A DNA stretch of 64,000 nucleotides from Ailanthus altissimus. Taxonomy: Eukaryota; Streptophyta; Magnoliopsida; Sapindales; Simaroubaceae. Of this stretch, positions 1-12,900 are shown one piece after another. The stretch lies in contig OX327694.1 of assembly GCA_946807835.1 (NCBI GenBank), positions 4,104,001-4,168,000 on the forward strand, in the 5' to 3' direction. The translations under genes and the position numbers were made by a program. Numbering within the stretch: the first letter of the stretch is position 1; each line of letters begins with the position of its first letter. The notes beneath the pieces were generated by a model. That model had not been told where the DNA came from and did not search any database. It saw nothing but the letters and a program-made list of their open reading frames with translations.

Positions 1-2430
1 TTAAGGGAAGAATATATTGTGCATTCTCCTAAATTATATCTGCGAATAAACATGTACTTTGTTGGCGGCAATTAGAAAGTTTCAAATTGTACTTTAGGGT
101 ATTTAAGAAATTTGGTTTGCATTTATGTTGGAAGAGATAAGTTCTAATTTAGGCGTTATATTTCGATAACTAGAGAACGTATGAATTACTTAACCAAATA
201 ACCTGATGTGCGTTACATATCTAGTAGAAACGTAATAACAAATCAAGTTATGCACACATAAACATGAACTAGAAACTACGTCCTAGCGTGACTTAGATGG
301 TCACCAAGTTATCCAGTAGTCATGCTCACCTGAATTCAAATAAGACGAGAGGATAGAATTTGATTAATTAGAGACTCCCAACCAATTTTTTTTTTTTAAA
401 AAAAAAACATGAACTAGAAACTAAACTGAACTAAAGATACGAATATCGCTTGTGAGCACTCCAGAGGTAACTATTGTGTTTTGACCCAGAAAAACAAAGT
501 CATCTTTAATCTCATTCAAAATATTGCTTTGTAGCTAGAAGTGAAAGAAAACGATTGGTTTGTCATTTCTGTTTGCTAGCTCTCATAGAAAAGATGCACA
601 ATCACAGTATCTCTAAAGGCTTTAATGCATATTGGTTCTAGTTAGATTTTTTGTAGACATTATTTTTCACAAGGATGCCTTTTTCATGAGCCTCGCCAGA
701 GGGCAGTGGTGAAGAAGCATGTTCAGAAAAATAAGCACAAGATCTGGGTTGAAGTCAGTTTATCATTTTAGCTTCCAATTCCTCCCTTCAACGGTGTTTG
801 ACCATTTACAAAAATGACAAACTTGGCAAAATATAGCCACCCTGGAAAAACATCAGCTACTTCTAGGGCTAGATGCTTCTGCTACTATAGAAGTGCCTTC
901 TAAAAGCTGTCCAGAGAAGTCTCAGCTTCACCGATAGCAGTATTAAAAAAACACAAGACTCCATTCCATGATAAGCATGATAGTTTCTGTTTACAAAAAG
1001 AGGGGCACATTAATGGAGTTTAAACTACCACTTCATAAGGAACTAACCAACCCCCAGATATGAAAATTTAACATTGATAACCCTGCTCTCAGAACTGTAG
1101 TAGAAAGAGTTCAAACCTTAACAACATCTGAAAACTGAATGCTAAGACTATTAGTTGCAAACAAAGAGAGGATTAGGAGATTGATGAAGAGTATGTCAGC
1201 TGTCGATCAATTCATACATACCCATTTTACAATGCCAAGGGACTGTACTAAAGAAATGCATAGTTGAGAAGAAACATAACGACAATCCAGCAAACTATTG
1301 TGTTTGTGCTTGTGTCTGCATCTAAAATGGAAAACAAACCACAGAACATATCACAATGAGATCAAGAGCAGTGGAATGCTTTACACTGTTTGAGACTTGA
1401 GAATGCCCTTCAAAGAAGAATGATTTCAAGTTACAGGTGATCATGAGGCATTCTATCAAAAACAAATTTACATATGATCTCCAAATTAGCACCATTAGCT
1501 AAAATAAACGGGATCACTTCTTCAATCTCTCAAACGACAGGCTATAGATGAAGAAATAAAAACCCCTTAAATTGAAGTTAACAACATTGAGTTCTCAAGT
1601 CTTGGTAAAAAAGATTGAGTAATGCTACATTTTCCAAATCTTATTCCAAATTTTGTATCTCAATTGAGGTGTCAAACAATTATTGGGTGTAAAATGGTAT
1701 AAATTCTAAAAATCACCCACTACACCATTTCATTATCTAATAGCTACTTAACACATTGAGATAGAAAATTTTAAGGTATCATTTGGGATATCTAGCATTA
1801 TTCAATAAAATTAGACAGATATGTGATTTGAGATATGTTACACAGTCTAGATCAGGCAAAATGCAACCCAAAGATAAGGAGGTCAATGATATTTACCTTT
1901 CTGAAAATGCATATCACTCATTTGTTTCTGCCCGGCATCATTAAACTAGTGAAAAGAAAGCAATATGAAACAAGAAACATTAAGAGTGAGTAATTATCTC
2001 ATTGATTAGCAATGCTTTAACAGCATTAATTGTCAGTAACTGGTTAAATCAAAACATAAATATTGCACACATTACTCCACAGTAACTAATTAATAACTAT
2101 AACACAATTAACAATTTAATCAATGTCAAATTACTGAATTGATTGTTTAGAGTTCACTAAAGTTAAATTCATCTTTGAAGTTATTGAACGTGATTGGATT
2201 AATGACCGACATATCATCTTAACTCGAATCCATTAACTGACATCAGAATTCAATATAATTCGAAGTTAAAACCAGAAGCAAATCTACAAACCCGAGATCT
2301 GAAATGGAAAATTTGTTGGTTTTATTATTAATTTGAGTTCTAACATATTTCTAACGCAATCCCTCAAGGGACCTCTAAAACTAAAAATCTACCCAAAAAA
2401 TATTATTAACAACAGAAGTAAAAAAAATTC
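1..2430. other. Non-coding flank, nothing firm recognised
   Basis: No convincing protein-coding ORF or RNA gene is visible on either strand. The stretch lies downstream of the minus-strand gene at 2454-2828 and may hold its 3' UTR. One exon-like patch on the minus strand (about 1884-1945) begins after a pyrimidine-rich stretch ending in AG and finishes with an AAAG|GTAAAT donor-like junction. This could be a spliced 3'-UTR exon, but that is inference only. Confidence 0.4.
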
Positions 2431-2453
2431 ACAGATTGGTTGGACTATTCGGC

Positions 2454-2828
2454 TTAACGATGAGCAGCGACAATGTTACTATCACTGCTAAAAACATCAA
2501 CAACCGGATCAGGAAGATCCGACACAGGAACCGACTGGCTAGAGCTCGGAAGCAGCACGGCTTTAGACGCCACGAGCTTCTTCCTTTGAGGGCATCGCGG
2601 ACCGTACAACCTACCCGAAAAGCACGGGAAGCCGTCGGTCATGTTGACCGAGGGTTGACCGTTGCTTGACTGCGGAGACGACATCTGAGGGATTGTGCAG
2701 AATCGGTGCGATCTGGCGCTGATTCTAGAGTCTCGCATCCTTGCTAGGGCACCGGGCTTTAGGTACTTGAGAAATGGCTCGGGTCGGGCCAGTGGTTGCC
2801 TGTGTAGGGATCGGATTCTCCGCTCCAT
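2454..2828 (-). CDS. Small conserved plant protein of unknown function
   Basis: An intact 124-codon intronless ORF starts at ATG 2828-2826 and ends with TAA at 2454. The N-terminus is basic and contains RPEPFLKYLKPGALARMRDS followed by RISARSHR. This resembles a family of small plant proteins of unknown function that share an FLKYLKPGALA core. The remainder is rich in Ser and Pro, with an acidic hydrophobic tail (VSDLPDPVVDVFSSDS). The DNA here is clearly more GC-rich than its surroundings, and the upstream region (2830-2900) is a CT-rich tract on the coding strand, typical of a plant 5' leader. No signal peptide or membrane segment is visible. I do not know its function. The family resemblance is from memory and unverified. 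Coding status is supported by base composition and the recognisable core. Confidence 0.65.
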   Translation of the reverse strand: MERRIRSLHRQPLARPEPFLKYLKPGALARMRDSRISARSHRFCTIPQMSSPQSSNGQPSVNMTDGFPCFSGRLYGPRCPQRKKLVASKAVLLPSSSQSVPVSDLPDPVVDVFSSDSNIVAAHR

Positions 2829-3060
2829 ATTTTAGAGAGAGAGAGAAAGAGACTGGAGACTTGATTGGGTTTGGGTTAGAGAGAGAGGGAAAGTGGGGGT
2901 GGGGTTTTAAGGACAGAGGGGAGAGGCGGGAAATGAGAGGGAGGGTTTTGAAAGCGAGAAAGAGGCGCGGGATTTGTAGGGCTTTGGAATTGGAGGCTAA
3001 TTGAGCGTTTTTAATTCTGACCAGAAGTTGACTGACTGACTGGGCCTGCTTTTCACGATC
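2829..3060 (-). promoter_or_regulatory. CT-rich 5' leader/promoter-proximal region of the 2454-2828 gene
   Basis: Read on the minus strand, the bases just upstream of the ATG form a long pyrimidine-rich tract (GA-rich on the plus strand: GAGAGAGAGAAAGAGA near 2835 and again near 2878). CT-rich leaders are common just upstream of plant start codons. No clear TATA box was identified. Confidence 0.4.
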
Positions 3061-5616
3061 ATCTGACACGTGGCTAGTTGGTCCCTTGTCTGTAGTCGCT
3101 TACTTCTCACGCTCACGAATATATGTGTACGAGGCGTGGTTCGTAATTAATACGTATCTTGTATTCCGTATAATAATTTTCAGTTTTAGTTTATATTATA
3201 TTACCACTCTTACGTTATGTGTTTTATTATTTAGGTCCATAAGCTTTTCTATTTAATCAAATGAAGACATAGTTTGTCAAGTATTATCAAATAGGTCATC
3301 GTCGATGAAAAATAATTCTCCAAAAAAGAATAATAATAACTACACAAACCTGTTTAATAAAATATGTGTATCTACATTCTTAATTAATAAACTTAAAAAC
3401 CTCTCACACCCAAAAAAAAAAAAAAAAAAACCCTTAGAAAAGCTCAAGTCTAAGAACCCATTAATTTAGAGTGGATAAATTCTAATTTCGCTTCGGTTCA
3501 ATTCTGAACTTAATCGATCAAAAATTTTATATTAATAAAATTGATCAATTTAAATATAAAAATTTAAATTAAAACAAATTAAAATAGAATCGACCAATTT
3601 CAAATAAATAAAATTAACCAAAAAATTAAATTCTAAATTGATTTTCGGTTCAATTGAATTGATACCTACCCCTACCATTATTACTTAATGTTAGAATGCT
3701 TTTAAAAATAAGAATATTATCAACAATACTCTTAAAATAAAACTATTTACAACAAAACTCATAAGTTTAAGAAATGAACACCAATATTTATTTTATTTAT
3801 CTATAAAAAAAATTATTAAAAATAACACATGATTTAATTCAAAAAATGTCTATAATGCCTCTACTCTAACATGGTTTAATTCGAGAAATGTCTATAATGC
3901 CTCTATTCTAACCTGGTTTAATTCGAGAAATGTCATAAGTAATTTGGGACAATTAGTCGTAAAAAAAAAAAGTAATTTGGGTCAATTAAAAATAATATTT
4001 GAGATTCCAATTATATATCACTTTTTTAAGAAGTAACTTGAAACAAATACTAATACGATCAATATTGATCATGAATTATATAAAGTAAAACTACCAAATA
4101 TATGTTGAAGAAAAGAAATTTAAAACTTTTTTATAATACTTTATAAATTACATCATGTATATATAATAATTAGTAATAAAATATTATTATTACATATAAT
4201 TATAATATTTTTAATTAACTATTAAATTTAAATTAAACGTGTGAGTTACAACATTTATATATTATTATTATTTGAGAGTTTTATATATATTAAATATTAG
4301 AGAGTTACAAATATTTATTTATAATAATATTATTATTATTGAAATTATAATATTTATATATTTTTATTTTTAGAGTTATTATATATTAAATTATTTTTAT
4401 TAATTATTGAGTTATTATTTAGATTACCTACTATTATATAAAGAGTGTTAATCTTTCTTTAGAGAGTGTGTGTAAAAGTAAAAAAAAGAATAGCAAAGTG
4501 ATTTTGGTAATAGTGTATGTGTGTGAGGAAGAAGGGGAAATAAAATAAAGGCATTTTATGTATACGTGTATATATTCTAAAAGAATATGTTTTTTATATT
4601 ATGTTTTGAGCAACTTTGACAATTGAGACTTAATATGATATTTTGGGACTATACTCGTTGAAGAGAATAATTGTAAGCATAAAATTGAATTTTTTAGTTA
4701 TATAAATTTGTCACTATCCATACTAAAGGATGATTATTTGATTTTAAGACAATGGTCTATAACATGTCACTTTATATTCAAAGTAAAATTCTATCTTTCT
4801 TTACTCTTTTTCTATATTTAGATTTTGTTTTACTTGTTGATAATTTTATCTTACAAATATTTAATAATATATATTTTAATATATGATTAAGTAATGTTTA
4901 AAATAATTTTTACCCAACAACATAGAAGAAAAGATGAAGCAAACAAGGCTTTCTATAAAATAATTAACTTAATTAATTTTTATTGTAAAATGTTTTTATT
5001 GATAATACTCATATAGTAGTTTACTTATTGCTGTATTAACTATAAAATTATTCTTTTTTTTTGGAAAAAAACTATAAAAATATTCTTAGTAGTGTTTAAA
5101 TATCAAGTGGTGCTATGCACAAGTAATTTGGGATAGTTAATAAAGGTATCAAATTCGAATTATACTTGTAATAAATTTGATTTATATTTAATATAAAAAA
5201 TTGAGATGTATAAGTGGTTTAAATTACTTTTAAATAATTAAGTAACATGAATCTAAACCTAGTACGATTAATATTAAACACACATGATATAAGTAAAATC
5301 ACTATTTTATTAATTAACTTAGCTAATTTATATAAATAAACGTTTTCTTATAACTTCGTCGAAAATTTATATAACTAAAGTTTTTTTATAATGTCTAATA
5401 TATAAAAATTTTAAAAATATTTTTTAATATATTATTTTAAATAATGCGAAATAATATTATTAGACATAATTAAGTTTATTATTTATGTTTTTAAAACATG
5501 AGTTGTAATAATTAATTTTTGATTTAATAAATTAATTAATTTATATATTATGAAGCCTAGATTTATAAAGCGTGTGACTTAAGTATTGAGCATGAAATAC
5601 TAATAAAAAAATATAT
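3061..5616. other. AT-rich intergenic DNA with decayed repeats
   Basis: No coding potential is seen. The region contains A/T homopolymers and an imperfect ATT/TAA-rich patch (about 4140-4440). An AT-rich repeat with GGTTCAATT/ATCGATCAA motifs (3480-3670) also appears in related form at about 36560-36830, suggesting a small non-autonomous dispersed repeat. Confidence 0.4.
3831..3938. repeat. 42-bp tandem repeat, about 2.5 copies
   Basis: Units begin at 3831, 3873 and 3915 with GATTTAATTC/GGTTTAATTC and continue AAATGTCTATAATGCCTCTA. The period is 42 bp, with only a few substitutions between units. Confidence 0.75.
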
Positions 5617-8455
5617 TGTCACGCTCCAAATTTAAAAGATCTGACACACGATATCACTTACATTCATTCAAAAATGTGCACCCATGAATAATATTACACA
5701 AAAATTCAAATTTTAATTCAACACAGGAATCCTTAATAAGTTCAACATTAAATAAAATCAACCCATAATTTAACATATACATATAATCCTCTATTGAACA
5801 TATTTAAACATTCATTTCAATTTCTTTCAGAATTATAGCAATTGAATTATGACTGGGACAATTATTAAATTGGAGATACGCAAAGTTTTCTCAGAGATTA
5901 ACACTTTACTACGTCACCAGTAGCAACTTTGTTACCGGGAGCCCAGAATACATTCATTGTAAATTCTTACTTAAAATTATCCAATAACCACACTTTATAA
6001 AACTTAAACCAAATTCAATCCACACACAATAAAATAATACATAAGTATTTATTCAATATGGACAAATCAAATATCATATCCCATGTGTCCCCAAATGAAA
6101 CACTCAGCAACCTAGCAACTTAGGAAACCCAAGAAATAGCAGAAGCCTTGCCAAATCCGCTAAGCACACATGTACCTTATTTACTTGAAATCACCATAAA
6201 CTATAGTGAGTATAAAACTCAATAAGCATACTAGTTTTTCATATATTAAAATACAAATACATATATGTACACAATGCATGTGTATGATATGCTGTGATCA
6301 ATCAAAATCATAATCTTATCAAATCACATGTCATGTAAGCGCTTACACATTCTTTTAAAACATATAATAGGAATACCATCACTCAACTACTACTTAGTAA
6401 GACTTATATATCACATATCACATAATGAGCCAAATGTCACTCGTAGGTGACATATCGTATGAGAGGAATAGTACAAGTGAGGTTTTTAAATCACACATAT
6501 ATAATACTCATGCCCGAAGGTAAAAGCCAAACCCTCACCCTGATCATCGGTAAGTCTTCTCACATGCACCAATACGCCACCACACGAATGTGATGATTCA
6601 CTCTTCCTTTAGGTATCAATAGGATCCTCTCTACATACAGAACATATAACATATACCAATCTCGAAGGAAAGGCCACGCATAAAGGCTCCACAAATCACA
6701 TAAAATGCCTACTAAGTTAACAGTAAGTTCAAGTACCCTCAAAACATAAAATATTTCTTATGGACATATTACACTTCAAAAGTTTTCTTTGTTAAACACA
6801 TTTTATTTTGAAAGCTCACTTTCAAAAACACATATATGTCATGTATGTCCATGCTCACATTCATAAATACATATCTTCACATATCATATCAAAATATATT
6901 TTAACATAACATAAACATATTCCTAACCCCATTTACAAAATTATACAAAATAATTACTATGTTCATTGTGATTTCAGTAAAAAGTTTAGTATACTTACCT
7001 CTTAACACTTACAGCTATAAGGCTTAAATCTCATTAACCTATCAATGGAGATCAATCCTTTAATAAGCCTCACAATTCATACAAAATACTTTAAATAGCT
7101 TACAAAATTATACACAATGCATTTATCACATCAAATTGGTCTAAATACTTAGTTTCTCAAAACTTGTCATTCTGACCACTTACACTTTACAAAAATTTCT
7201 AATACATCAAATGATGTCCAATTACTCCAAAATCAATATATATCATTCTTGACTCATATATGCTTCCTATATATAAATATTATAACAAAATTCCTACACA
7301 ATCCATTCCATACACACCATCGAATCCAAACTACTAACTTGACAGGATCAAGATACTTATTGAATAGTATTCAATCTCCTAATTTTATAAAATCATATAC
7401 TAACTCAAAATTTATAAAACTACCATAGAAATACTCTTGACACATATTCCAATTCATAATAAATATTTTACTTCAAAATAACTGCCAAAAATATTTTAAA
7501 ATTATTTTATTCTATAGCTTTAAAAATCTATTAATCAAATACTACAATGAGCTGCTACACTTTAGAAAATCATAACACTTCAACCACATTGATCTAAATT
7601 CTCAATTCCGAGTATATCCTATTAGACATATAAAATTATCATATTCCAAAAAGTCATAATTTTTTAAGATCATTCAGTATGAAAAATATTGTTTGTCACT
7701 ATATCATACTGTTTATATAGAAAATTTCCAGAATTTCAAGGTCATTTTGGTAAATTCACAACAAATTAAATTTCTGGAATTTTGAATCGATTCAAAGTCT
7801 CAGATGATTCTAAATATGTCTAATTTTATATACTCAAAATTCTAAATCAGAATCGAATCAAAAAAATTTATAAAATTACTGGATCAAGAGACTATCAAGC
7901 AAATATTCCACAATTCATCATGATTTATCAAGCTATCTTATAGATCATCATCAATTCTCATAAGATCTTACGAAATACACATCAAATCCTCAATTATACA
8001 TATTTTCAGAAATCAAAACTTAAAGGAATTAACTTAATTAATACCAATAAATTGAGAAATAGGTGTGATATACCTCTTAAAAATCAAAATTTCAATTTCT
8101 TTTTCTTTTTCTTTTTCTCTTTCTCTTCTCTCTATTTCTCTCTTCTCTCTCTCTAAAGGGATAGCTCGACCCAAAAATGAGCAAATTAAGGTTTCAAAAG
8201 TGTATTTTTATACTAAGAGGCAAAGTTTTGATATTTATGAATTTGCCCCCAAAATTTTCAAAGTATTACAATTTGGTCCCTAAAATAAATCTAAAGTCTT
8301 ACAAATAAACTCAATACTAATAGTATATCCTTAACTTATAAAAATACTACTAATAATAATATAAAAATCAAGGATCACACACATACAAATAAAATATATA
8401 TATTTATATATATATAAATACATATTCTTACCGGTTGTAGATACTGGTTACTACA
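5617..8455 (-). mobile_element. Solo LTR 'A' of a Tekay/Del-type Ty3/gypsy family
   Basis: Read on the minus strand this 2839-bp unit begins TGTAGTAACCAGTATC and ends GGAGCGTGACA, so it has TG...CA LTR termini. It is flanked by a perfect 5-bp duplication, TATAT, at 5612-5616 and 8456-8460, with no internal coding region. This is the signature of a solo LTR left by LTR-LTR recombination. It is homologous end to end with copy B (20033-22743), which sits directly after an integrase C-terminus, and with truncated copy C (27511-30361). A CT-rich block (8095-8160 on +) matches the GA-rich R/U5 part of copy B. The 60-codon ORF at 6560-6742 recurs in all copies and is treated as non-coding. Confidence 0.88.
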
Positions 8456-8460
8456 TATAT

Positions 8461-9740
8461 AAATCGCATATTCTTTATTAATAAAAGAACATTCACAATT
8501 AATATTAAAATTGATATTTCATTATATGAGATAGTAGTTTTTATACTTTTACAGTTGATGATTTATCATAATCATTGAAGTAAATATTTTGAATAGAAAA
8601 ATTAATGTATTTGATATGTTGAATAAGACTATTGTAAATTTAAATTTAGTTAAAAAAAATGCTATTAATCGTAATTAATGTGAGTGTTAATAGGCTTAAC
8701 TGATTATAATAAAGGGTAAATAATGAACTTGTATTCATGTATTATTTTTTGTTGAGTTATCATAGAGTAAGACCGAATAAATAGTTAAAACCTCAATGAC
8801 ATGGAGATATGATTTCACAAGTCGTAAGAACATATAGTTGCAAGATGGAATCTATATTTAATGATGTTCATCTAAGTTATTTGTAGTACTTGATCATTTA
8901 AATATATGGTTGCAGTTTATTTAATCAATCAGCTATTGAATAATAATATTCATTTGTATTTTTTTTTACAAATATAGACATATTGAAAATGACCACTAAA
9001 GCATTCAATGACTTATAGATAAATAGACAACTAAAGAAACAAGACATTTTTTTAAAAACCTAGCCTTAATTATAAACATCAGATAAATGATCAATTAAAT
9101 AATTATTATTGGTTTAACACCAAGCTCAATTTAATTAAAAGAATTACAATTAATATGACTTTATTTATTTTACATAAGTTACTGAAGTGCAACATTCGAC
9201 TTTTAATAGAATAACCAATAGTAAACTTAAAAAATCTAATAAGTCATTAGACGACTTGGGCTGAGCCTTTTAAATGTTGGGATTATGCCATTTTTGACGT
9301 AGCAAAATAAAAAATAAGAATTCTTTAATCATTGTTTTCATTGTATAAAAGCTCATTATATTTAAAGTTGTTATAAATATATAGATTTGATGCTTTAAAA
9401 AATAAGAATTAAGAAATATACCTTGAATTCACACTTAGTTTTATCTATCAAATGATTCAAAATTAAGCCTCTAATATCACAATGAGTAAAATGGTGGGTT
9501 TTTAAATTTTTAATAATTGTGTTTTTGTGTTCTCTCACATGTGTCTCTTCCTCTCTTCTACTTTCTCTCCATTTTATAATACTCCAATTAAAACAAACCC
9601 TTTTATTTTAGTTGAGTAATTTTAATTAATAATATTTATTAATTAAAATTTAAATAAATATCTCTTTCATTTTAGGGAGATGAAACATAAACCAAAGAGA
9701 ATAATTTTAATTAATAATATTTATTTGCTCTTTGATTCAA
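8461..9740. other. AT-rich intergenic DNA
   Basis: No ORF of note, RNA gene or clear element boundary is seen here. Confidence 0.4.
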
Positions 9741-11250
9741 CGTGTAACACCCTAAATTTGGTGTTATATATCTTATAATTTTATTTGATTTCCAAAAATT
9801 AAAATTTAAAATTAATCTTATCTATAAAAATTAAAATTTAAAATTAATCTTTCATAAAAGAAAAACTTATAAGATATAATGTCTCCTTTTTGTGAGGAAA
9901 TATACAAGGAGAGAAAAAATCTATTTGAGAATTTCAAAAATTATCTATGAGATTTTATTTATTTAATTTCTAAAATTAAATATTATATTTTGGATAATAT
10001 ATTATCTCAAAAATTAATTAATTCTCAATTTATTAATACATAATTAGGACACAATTATTGTACAATTACATAATCTATTTCTTTTATTGTTTATTGTAAT
10101 AACTTAAGAGGTGGTGTTAAGGATCTATAAACGTACAATTTCAAGCTCCAATAAATTTTGTATTATTAATTAAATTCTTTAATTAATCAATGTAATTTAT
10201 TAATTTCAGTATTATTCCACTAAAAATCTATAATTACACTCTTAAAATTATAGGTATATTTTACTCAAAAAATTAGAGCAGTCTATTGATATAACCACTT
10301 CATGCAATTCAACCTTTTATAAATAGTTCATAATAAAAGTTAGGTTAAATTACTGTTTACCCTCTCTAATTATTTCTTTATCCTTAAGTATCATTTATTC
10401 ACTAGTAAACATTTAATTTATAACCTGTTACAAATTAAGCACTCTAACCATTCAATTTTAGAATTAATATTTAAGGGAACCTTCTTTTTAACTTCTGTTA
10501 GAGTAGTCCATTGATATAATCACTTCATGCAATTCAACCCTCTATAGATAGTTCATAATAAAAGCTAGGTTAAATTACTGTTTATCCCCTCTAATTATTT
10601 TTTTATCCTTAAGTATCATTTATTCACTAGTGAACCGTTAATTAATAACCTGTTACAAATTAAACGCTCTAACCATTCAATTTTAGAATTAATACTTAAG
10701 AGAACCTTCTTTTTAACTTCTATTAGGAAGGAATGGATTCAATATCTGTGAATCACATTCTCAACTACTTTATCTTACTGCACAACCAAAGTACTAGTTT
10801 TTAGCCTATTTTTCACACAAACCGTAATAAATTTTTAATTGACATAATGACACAAACAACAGTCTATGATCACTCTGGATTAAGATTGATATACATATGA
10901 TAATTAGTTGACGTTATTTAGATTCTTAATTAATAACGGTAATTTACATAAGAATTCAAACTAGGTCCAATCTAATCCTATATAATCATATTATATAAAG
11001 TGCTCCATCATAATGTTATTAAATTACTGATCTGGACAAACTCATTATATTCTCAATGTCTATAGACCACACTAATAATATTTAATTAAAGATCCAAACT
11101 TTAATTAATTGATTACAAACTTTTTTTGTTCATTATCTATAATCTTAATTCTTTTGTATATAATAATTATATATTAAGGTTATGATCGCATAAATAAACC
11201 CAATACTTTTTTATATTTATGTAATAACATTATGAATACTTTTTAAGTAT
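9741..11250. repeat. AT-rich decayed LTR-like repeat region
   Basis: The sequence is non-coding and reads like degenerate copia-type LTR DNA. It contains local duplications: a roughly 32-bp AT-rich repeat at about 9790-9855 and the 225-bp tandem duplication listed separately. Boundaries and family are uncertain. Confidence 0.3.
10276..10726. repeat. 225-bp tandem duplication, two copies
   Basis: Units start at 10276 (GAGCAGTCTATTGATATAAC) and 10501 (GAGTAGTCCATTGATATAAT) and each end near AACCTTCTTTTTAACTTCT. They differ by scattered, mostly transition, substitutions. This is an old local duplication inside LTR-like DNA. Confidence 0.8.
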
Positions 11251-12900
11251 AAATTACAATTTTATTTATTTTACAAAACTTGTACAATTACATGCTTAGG
11301 ACACTATCCTTACACATTAAATTGAAGCTAAAAGCCTATAAGTCTATCAGTTCCTAACTTAAATCCTAATAAAACTTTAAAAAAAAAAAAGAATTCTTTT
11401 ATGTAATTTTACGTTTAAAACAAAAAGAAAGGCTACTCATTTCTCTTAATCTATAGCATTATCTAGGGATATTATCCACATGCTCACATTGCCCATACGT
11501 GTGAGTTTGTTCTGTCTACACGTGAGAGTTTATAGAGTTTGTAGTGAAAATTGAAGATAGTAAAGAAGAATGCAGTAAATCAATTTAAGTGTCCATATGT
11601 GTGAGTTTTTAGTGAAAATTAATGATAGTAAAGAAGATTACAGTAGATCAATTAAAGTTTAATAAACGAAATATTGAAGTAATTTTCTAACCCTATATAT
11701 TTAAATGATATGGATTTTGCATTAATTTTATAAATAAAATAAAAAATTTCCTAACAAATAGTTAAAAAAATTTGTATGAATATCAAAAGAAATACAATAT
11801 ATTTAATTTTTCTAAATAAACAACATGTTTAGAGCTTGTGATTAAATTAACTATTATAAAAATAATGCATTATGTTTTGATGTAATTTTATTAACAAAAC
11901 AAGATTTTCTCATAAATTTTAATATCCAAATAACTCTGTATACGCTTTTACACGTGTACAGTTGGAGCAGTTTGCAAGTGAAACTGGCAGCATTTGAGAT
12001 ATATTAAAAGTATGTGGGTGTTAAGGTGTTTTATGTCATTTCTCTAAATTCCACTAATGAACACTATCGTTTCATCAATTTTATAAGTCAGTGGAGGTAA
12101 AGGCCATTTTTCTCATTACACTGACTCTGTTTCATTCACATCTCAGCTTTTGTTCCCTCTAAATTCATTATTCATGGAGCTTAAAAATGGCAAATTTCTT
12201 TGTAAATGTCATGCAATGTAAGAAAATTGAGGAATAAAAAGCTGTAAAAATTAGATCAATCAACATTCAAAGGCTTCTACGTTTAATTGAATTCTCAGGA
12301 TGAGATATGAAATTTGATCTTGTACTCGAATTAAGACAATCTTCTTGGTGAATCGACATCATGAGAAGCAATTCAACATATAAGTTATTTATCGTAAAAT
12401 TTAAGAAATTTTGGGCATACAAGTTGAATTCATTTTTTATTGTGAACAATAAACTAAATCCCTCAAAACCGAGCTTAGATAATCTCCTTGGACACGTGTC
12501 AATTTCAAACCCTATGCCTGCAACCATAAAACACTGTTAGGCCAGAAGTTGTTTCCAACGATAACTATTCCATAATTGAGTCAACAATAGATTTTTAGAA
12601 AAAAAGAAATGGTGGCAAGAAAACAATGAAGACAAAATAAAGAAAAGATTGTGTTGGCTGAAATAAGTTTTTCAAGGAATCTATCATAATTAAGGCTTAT
12701 TATTTCAAGTTTATCTTGGTTTCCTTGGTTGATCGGCAGATGCATTTCTCACATTTTGTAAATGACCCACTTCTCAAGACCTACAGGTACATTTTTTGTG
12801 ATTATAAGTTCACTTATCAAGGCTACCTTTTCTCATGATCACCAACAACCAATCAGTATCCAAGTGCAAGGATCAGTCATAAAAAATTTTTACAAGTTGA
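11251..12900. other. Intergenic DNA, no gene recognised
   Basis: An imperfect short duplication is present at about 11497-11660 (GTGTGAGTTT ... TAGTGAAAATT ... GATAGTAAAGAAGA repeated). The 86-codon minus-strand ORF at 12267-12527 shows no recognisable domain and is not called. Confidence 0.4.

Noticed and set aside
2436..3069. Plus-strand and extra minus-strand ORFs around the small gene
   Set aside because: They are shadows of the GC-richer 2454-2828 gene and its CT-rich leader; only the minus-strand frame has a recognisable protein core.
3831..3938. CRISPR-like array
   Set aside because: Only 2.5 contiguous repeat units without spacers, in a plant nuclear context.
6560..6742. 60-codon ORF as a gene
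   Set aside because: It lies inside a solo LTR and recurs only in the other LTR copies (21746-21928, 28621-28806); LTR homology explains it.
8065..8283. Ser/Phe-rich ORF as a secreted peptide
   Set aside because: It is a translation of the CT-rich R/U5 part of LTR A.
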